Shown one piece after another: positions 60,038 through 64,000 of a stretch of DNA of 64,000 nucleotides. A model generated the notes under the pieces. That model saw only the letters and a program-made list of their open reading frames with translations, ran no database searches and was not told where the DNA came from. Each line of letters opens with the position of its first letter. Positions within the stretch are counted from its first letter, which is position 1. The DNA comes from an uncultured Acidimicrobiales bacterium (GTDB lineage: Bacteria > Actinomycetota > Acidimicrobiia > Acidimicrobiales > SZUA-35), in NCBI GenBank assembly GCA_937922045.1, contig CAKZXA010000076.1, positions 1-64,000 on the forward strand, written 5' to 3'. The translations under genes and the position numbers were made by a program.

Positions 60038-61285
60038 ATGGCTCAACATGCGGGACCGATCTGTGTCATTGGCGCAGGCATCATCGGCACCTCGGCCGCC
60101 TTCCACCTGGTCGAATCCGGAGCGCGCGACGTCGTCGTAGTAGACGCCGGGCAGCCGCTTTCCGGTACAACCCCGGCCGGTGCTGGCTTCGTGGCACGCT
60201 TCGGCGCCGATCACAACCGTCGCCTTGGGCCGTGCACGGTCCCGCTACAAGACTACGGTCTCGCCTTCTATCGCCGTCTGCACGAGTCTGGAGCAGATCT
60301 CGAATTCGCCGACAACGGAAACCTGGTGCTCGCCCGCACATCAACCATGCTTGACACCATGACCGAAGGGATCCTGAGGCATCCCGACGTCGCTTCTGGC
60401 ACACGCCTGCTCGACGCTGATGGTGTTGCAGAAGTAACGCTTGGAGCAGTTGATCCAGCAGTGGTCGCCGGTGGCATTTACATGCCGGAAGGCATTCAGG
60501 TCACCACCGAGCTAGCGCAGCACGAACTCATCACCCGTCTCGAAAGTGCGGGGGTGCAGTTCCATTGGGAAACCCCGGCGACAGGGGTGCGCATCGTCGA
60601 TGGGGCTGTTAGCGCCATCGAAACGAATGAGGGCACGATCGAGGCGTCGACCATCGTGTTGGCGGCCGGGGCCTGGACACAATCGCTGCTGGCGTCGGTC
60701 GATCGCCGCCTCCCGCTCATCCCCATGGTTGCGACTCGCTTCGTATCCGAACCGGCAGGCCTTTCGCCCCTCATGCCTACGGTTCAGTGCCTCGAACTCA
60801 ATCTGTGGCTGCGGGAGCTGCACGGTGCTTTCTCCTGGGGTGGCAGCTTCTCCTACCGGCTCCTGTCGGCGCTGATCGAAGACGGACTCGAGTTCGGGTA
60901 CGGGCGCCCCGTGTCTTCTGTGTTGCTCGATGCGCAGGATGAACATCGGGAACAGATCGCTGAAGTCTTCCCTGCCCTCTCGGGGCTTTCCGCCAGCGAA
61001 ACCATCCAAGGCATACCGGTCTACACCGTCGACGGTGGGCTTTACCTTGGCCCGGTGCCCGGCATCGACGGTCTCTGGGCCCTCGCAGGCGATAGTGAGT
61101 CGGGCATCACTCATGGCCCGGGCATGGGCAAGCTCGTTGCTCAACTCATCATGAACGAGCAACCCTTCGCCGACCCCACGCCCTTTCGACTCGACCGCGT
61201 GGATCCTGCCTCCTACCCGGACGAGGCGTCTATGGTTGCCGCAATGGCCGAAGACCGCATCGCTAAGGTCGCCAATCTCAGCTGA
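60038..61285 (+). CDS. FAD-dependent DAO-family oxidoreductase
   Basis: A 415-residue glycine-oxidase/sarcosine-oxidase-like flavoprotein. The FAD motif is ICVIGAGIIGTSAAFHLVESG, followed by TPAGAGFVARFGADH, IVLAAGAWTQSLLASV (dinucleotide-contact strand) and AGDSESGITHGPGMGKLVAQLI (C-terminal FAD loop). Such enzymes oxidise amino or N-methylamino acids. ATG 60038 is chosen because the extra upstream frame overlaps the tandem repeat. It stands alone, divergent from the acyl-CoA dehydrogenase gene. Substrate unknown. Confidence 0.88.
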   Translation: MAQHAGPICVIGAGIIGTSAAFHLVESGARDVVVVDAGQPLSGTTPAGAGFVARFGADHNRRLGPCTVPLQDYGLAFYRRLHESGADLEFADNGNLVLARTSTMLDTMTEGILRHPDVASGTRLLDADGVAEVTLGAVDPAVVAGGIYMPEGIQVTTELAQHELITRLESAGVQFHWETPATGVRIVDGAVSAIETNEGTIEASTIVLAAGAWTQSLLASVDRRLPLIPMVATRFVSEPAGLSPLMPTVQCLELNLWLRELHGAFSWGGSFSYRLLSALIEDGLEFGYGRPVSSVLLDAQDEHREQIAEVFPALSGLSASETIQGIPVYTVDGGLYLGPVPGIDGLWALAGDSESGITHGPGMGKLVAQLIMNEQPFADPTPFRLDRVDPASYPDEASMVAAMAEDRIAKVANLS

Positions 61286-61443
61286 AGCACAACCCCTCAT
61301 CGATTGTCTTGGTCGGGGGTCCGCACCCGGTAGGCTCCGTGCTGGTCGAGAACAGAACTAAAATGCAGACCCGCTGCCTGCGAAACGGACCAAGGGACAC
61401 AACTCCCTACGCAACCTTCAACAATTTCAGGAGATCAGCCGTC

Positions 61444-61764
61444 GTGGCCGCTAAAAAGCTCACCCCACTCCAAGAGACAGAAGCTCGCCGCAAGGCAGCT
61501 GCGGAAGCCAAGAAAAACAAAAAGACGGTCACCCGCTCCGATGAGGAGAAGGCCGCTCGCAAAGAGCGCGTCGAAAAGGCCAAAGATGCCCTCACCCGTT
61601 CAGTCGGGATGAAGGGCGACCACGTCACCACCGGCCGCACAGCGCTCAAAGACTTCCTACGCAATCTCAACGAGCCGAAGCAACCTGATGATGCTCGATT
61701 CGAAGCAATGATCGAAGCCCCGTTCAAGGTCCCGCCCAAGAAGAAGTCGAACGACCGCTTCTAA
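61444..61764 (+). CDS. Lys/Glu-rich coiled protein of unknown function
   Basis: A 106-residue, strongly charged, probably helical protein (ARRKAAAEAKKNKK, DEEKAARKERVEKAKDAL) with a less charged C-terminal half that ends in PFKVPPKKKSNDRF. GTG 61444 is preferred because GGAG lies 11 bases upstream; a longer frame begins at 61309. No family recognised; nucleic-acid binding is possible from charge only. Confidence 0.55.
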   Translation: MAAKKLTPLQETEARRKAAAEAKKNKKTVTRSDEEKAARKERVEKAKDALTRSVGMKGDHVTTGRTALKDFLRNLNEPKQPDDARFEAMIEAPFKVPPKKKSNDRF

Positions 61765-61813
61765 CCGTCAGCGTGCTCCGAATTACCGCTGGAGGCTCAA
61801 CCGTGTGGCTCTA

Positions 61814-61993
61814 CTAGTACTTTGACCGAAATGGAAAGCGCTGTTTGAGTTCGTCCTCATCGAACTTGTTTCGGAGCTCCGGATTCTGTTCGATTTCGAC
61901 GCGAGTCAGCGCAAGCCCGCCAGCCATCACGACACCCACAACGGTGATTGCGAAGACGCCGACGCCGACCATGAAGACGACCATTTCGCTCAT
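61814..61993 (-). CDS. Small single-span membrane protein (operon gene 2)
   Basis: 59 residues: one N-terminal hydrophobic span (MVVFMVGVGVFAITVVGVVM) and a charged cytoplasmic tail (QNPELRNKFDEDELKQRFPF). Its ATG overlaps the stop of the upstream small membrane gene (CCATGA), so the two are co-translated. No function assigned. Confidence 0.65.
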   Translation of the reverse strand: MSEMVVFMVGVGVFAITVVGVVMAGGLALTRVEIEQNPELRNKFDEDELKQRFPFRSKY

Positions 61994-62208
61994 GGTCGGA
62001 CCTGTTGGATTTCGCGGTTGTCTGGAGCGTCGATCTGGGCGAGAAGCAGCGTGCCCAACGAATGGATCGAAGGGACCCAGAGGCCGACGAAAATGCCGGC
62101 TGTAGTCTCGTCCTGCGCGAAGTACAGCCAGACCGAGAACAAGAACGAAGCAAAGCCTGCGATCACGAACGGGAGCTTGTACCGAAGGGCTTGGGGCAGC
62201 GACGACAT
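61990..62208 (-). CDS. Small two-span membrane protein (operon gene 1)
   Basis: 72 residues with two hydrophobic segments (LPFVIAGFASFLFSVWLYFA, IFVGLWVPSIHSLGTLLLA). ATG 62206-62208 (MSSLPQALRYKL) is chosen; the longer upstream frame is not conserved-looking. First gene of a pair of tiny membrane proteins that may form a complex. No function assigned. Confidence 0.65.
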   Translation of the reverse strand: MSSLPQALRYKLPFVIAGFASFLFSVWLYFAQDETTAGIFVGLWVPSIHSLGTLLLAQIDAPDNREIQQVRP

Positions 62209-62340
62209 TGGGATTTCTCCAAAGCTAGAGCGACACCCTTTACTACGTGTCGACCAAGGAAGGAGATGCAGCCACCGTCCAGCACAGGTGTGCCTGGTGG
62301 CATGGTGTCCCAGAAGATCCAACCTCGCTAGAGGCCAGGT

Positions 62341-62763
62341 TCAGCCCGCTAGTGCTATCGCTAGAAGGAGGCCACGCATGCTCCAGGCCGCCGTGCGAAC
62401 CCAATTGGTGCTGATCAATCGCGCCGCGTCTTGAGCGTCGTGTCGTTCAGCTAGTCGACCATGGAGCGGCACTTGGACCAGAACCGTTGATGTGAGTGCC
62501 ACGCCCAGAAGGGCGGCGGAGACCCAGGCGTTCCATGCTGGCATCGCGTCGGGTCGGTCGACAAGAAGGATAAGAGCGCTTACGCCTTCGGCGAGCATTA
62601 GTGGCCCAACAACCCAACTGATTCGTCGTTGGTGCTCTGCGGCTGCCACGGCCGGTGTGGTAGCAGAGTACGTGGCCAGCATCGGATAATGAACCAGCTG
62701 CACCATCCAGATGAGACCAACCATCGCCCAAGTCGCCACGGAACCGACGACTAGTGCGGTCAC
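62341..62763 (-). CDS. Four-helix membrane protein, DUF1772-like
   Basis: A 140-residue membrane protein with four hydrophobic segments. The first contains WMVQLVHYPML, the last a basic start (WVRTAAWSMRGLLLAIALAG). The pattern resembles DUF1772/anthrone-oxygenase-like proteins, though that match is loose. GTG 62761-62763 overlaps the stop of the SDR gene by 4 bases, so it is the last gene of a three-gene operon DUF2071-SDR-membrane protein. Confidence 0.7.
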   Translation of the reverse strand: MTALVVGSVATWAMVGLIWMVQLVHYPMLATYSATTPAVAAAEHQRRISWVVGPLMLAEGVSALILLVDRPDAMPAWNAWVSAALLGVALTSTVLVQVPLHGRLAERHDAQDAARLISTNWVRTAAWSMRGLLLAIALAG

Positions 62764-63467
62764 GACTCACCAAACGCCGTGCTCGGCAAATCGGTAGCAT
62801 CGCCGGCGATGGCATCACAGATCGTGGCGGCAACAGCACTCGGAGTCAGTCCCCGAGGCATCCTCGGAGCATCGCCCTCGATGGCTCGATCGGCAAGTCC
62901 CGTCTCGGTGTGGGGAGGCCGGGCATCGATGACCCGAACCCGGCGACGACGCGCCTCTCGGCTAAGCGCCTCATCAAAGGAGCGGACAGCGGCTTTGGAA
63001 GCGCCATAGGCGGCCATGCCAGGCACATTCTGTTCGGCAATAACGCCCGAGATATTGACAATCACACCACCGTCTCCCAGCGCTCCAAGCGCTGCTTGGC
63101 CCAACGCGATGGGTATGAAGGTGTTCGTCATGAAAAGTTCCTCCATCGTGTCGATCGTCAATTCGTCGATAGGACCGAACGCCACCACGCCGATCGCGTT
63201 GACCACGACGTCGAGTCGCCCCGCATAGGCGATGGCCTCGTCGATCGCGGTCTGGCACAAGTCCGGCTCGCGCAGGTCTAGGGCAACGCGATGGCCAGGC
63301 GCCTCGAGCGCGTTCAAACGGTCCTGACTACGAGCAACGAGGGTGAGGGTCGCCCCTCGACGAGCGAGGTCCCGCGCAATAGCGGAACCGAGGCCGCCGG
63401 TGGCCCCGGCGATAAGTACTGACAGCCCGTCCAACCTCTGATCGGATCCGTTTGGTTGATCGGTCAT
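62760..63467 (-). CDS. Short-chain dehydrogenase/reductase
   Basis: A 235-residue classical SDR. NAD(P)-binding is LIAGATGGLGSAIARDLARRG, the NAxG equivalent is VVNAIGVVAFG, catalytic Ser in VNISGVIAEQ, and YxxxK in AYGASKAAVRSF. ATG 63465-63467 has GGAGA 7 bases upstream and overlaps the DUF2071 stop (ATGA). Middle gene of the operon. Substrate unknown. Confidence 0.92.
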   Translation of the reverse strand: MTDQPNGSDQRLDGLSVLIAGATGGLGSAIARDLARRGATLTLVARSQDRLNALEAPGHRVALDLREPDLCQTAIDEAIAYAGRLDVVVNAIGVVAFGPIDELTIDTMEELFMTNTFIPIALGQAALGALGDGGVIVNISGVIAEQNVPGMAAYGASKAAVRSFDEALSREARRRRVRVIDARPPHTETGLADRAIEGDAPRMPRGLTPSAVAATICDAIAGDATDLPSTAFGES

Positions 63468-64000
63468 CGGGTCTCCTTCTCCGGCACATTCTGGAACCAT
63501 GCGATCTCCACATCGACTCCCGGTGAATAAAGCGCTCGAGGTGGCCCGACCGGGCTCGGAAGACCGGCGGCAGCTATCACGTTCTCGTCGATCTGAATAT
63601 CTTCGACGTGATGCAACGGCCACCTCGGGTGGCGAACCTGACCGTACAGCAAGCTACTGCGGCGCTGTGTGATCAGTGCCCACCGGGCCGTCAGAAAATG
63701 ATCCAAGTCACTCACATCCTCACGAGCTATTGCGTCGCCAACAGTAAAGCTCATGTCGGCCGACGCCGTTGAGCTGCGAGGCCATCGACGCGTCATTTCG
63801 TATCGATGCTGATCGCCGTCGCAACGATGGGTGGCCTGGGCCCAGCAGTATGGGAGAGCAAAGACCGAACGGGCAACAGCAACAATCGCTGAACGAGGTA
63901 CGTCGAGAGAGAAGAACCACACTGCACGTCGGCCCAAGGAGTCAACGACGTAGGTCCTCACGTTGATCTCGATGAAGGTCCCAAGCCACGGGACGGGCGG
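63464..64000 (-). CDS. DUF2071 (YqjF-like) protein (N-terminus cut by window edge)
   Basis: 179 codons are open to the window end. The family phrases PPVPWLGTFIEINVRTYV, GRRAVWFFSLDVPR, FLTARWALITQR and the C-terminal segment LPSPVGPPRALYSPGVDVEI identify DUF2071, an acetoacetate-decarboxylase-like fold without assigned activity. A GTG within the ORF at 63961 is internal to the conserved region, so the true start lies beyond base 64000. First gene of the operon with the SDR and membrane protein. Confidence 0.88.
   Translation of the reverse strand, partial: PPVPWLGTFIEINVRTYVVDSLGRRAVWFFSLDVPRSAIVAVARSVFALPYCWAQATHRCDGDQHRYEMTRRWPRSSTASADMSFTVGDAIAREDVSDLDHFLTARWALITQRRSSLLYGQVRHPRWPLHHVEDIQIDENVIAAAGLPSPVGPPRALYSPGVDVEIAWFQNVPEKETR

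Noticed and set aside
1-64000. CRISPR arrays, tRNA or rRNA genes, prophage or replication origin
   Set aside because: No regularly spaced repeats, cloverleaf-like segments, phage structural genes or DnaA-box clusters were recognised by reading; a dedicated scan (tRNAscan-SE, minced) could still find a missed tRNA.

Overview
The window reads as chromosomal DNA of a high-GC actinobacterium, most likely a marine or aquatic member of the Acidimicrobiia (inference). The signs are dense two-strand gene packing with 1-11 bp overlaps, many GTG/TTG starts, Thr-rich linkers in exported proteins, an F420/FMN-type pyridoxamine-oxidase-like protein, and many acyl-CoA, P450, phytanoyl-CoA-dioxygenase and demethylating flavoenzyme genes. 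No rRNA, tRNA or CRISPR array was recognised. Both edges cut genes: an M1 peptidase on the left and a DUF2071 protein on the right.

1-25 kb is mixed metabolism. It holds a cytosolic tandem-repeat reductive-dehalogenase-like protein followed by a 38-residue membrane peptide; a homocysteine methyltransferase, a CitE-like lyase and an acyl-CoA ligase; a sulfopyruvate-decarboxylase-like ComD/ComE pair; a membrane GGDEF-EAL protein; a P450; a racemase/DUF1611 pair; a TetR/membrane-protein pair; a membrane molybdenum oxidoreductase; a PRMT-like methyltransferase; and a secreted Fn3/beta-propeller-like protein.

25-38.4 kb is rich in oxidative demethylation and 2OG-oxygenase genes. A dimethylglycine/sarcosine-dehydrogenase-like protein is divergent from a LysR regulator across a triple half-site operator. 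Three Fe(II)/2OG oxygenases, a trimethylamine-dehydrogenase-like flavoprotein and an actinobacterial RecQ follow. A minus-strand terminator at about 31.6 kb has no recognised gene upstream of it.

38.4-41.7 kb is a scrambled junction: an IS110 transposase with a structured leader and unrelated gene fragments (SHOCT tail, HxlR tail). Next comes a redoxin gene interrupted by one in-frame TGA at the predicted redox-active position. A SECIS-like hairpin (loop AGGTT, GG 22-23 nt after the TGA) follows it, so the gene probably encodes an undescribed selenoprotein.

41.7-58.4 kb is a complete PUFA-synthase-like (Pfa) locus: a divergent TetR, then a trans-enoyl reductase (PfaD), KS-AT-ACP-KR (PfaA), a 2762-residue KS-CLF-AT-hotdog x4-acyltransferase-PKS DH protein, and a phosphopantetheinyl transferase. 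It has one ACP instead of the usual tandem array, a built-in glycerolipid-type acyltransferase, and a PKS-type DH at the far C-terminus. At its right edge the transferase gene overlaps an antisense thiolase tail, which marks a recombination boundary.

58.5-64 kb returns to household genes: acyl-CoA dehydrogenase, FAD oxidoreductase, small membrane proteins, SDR and DUF2071.
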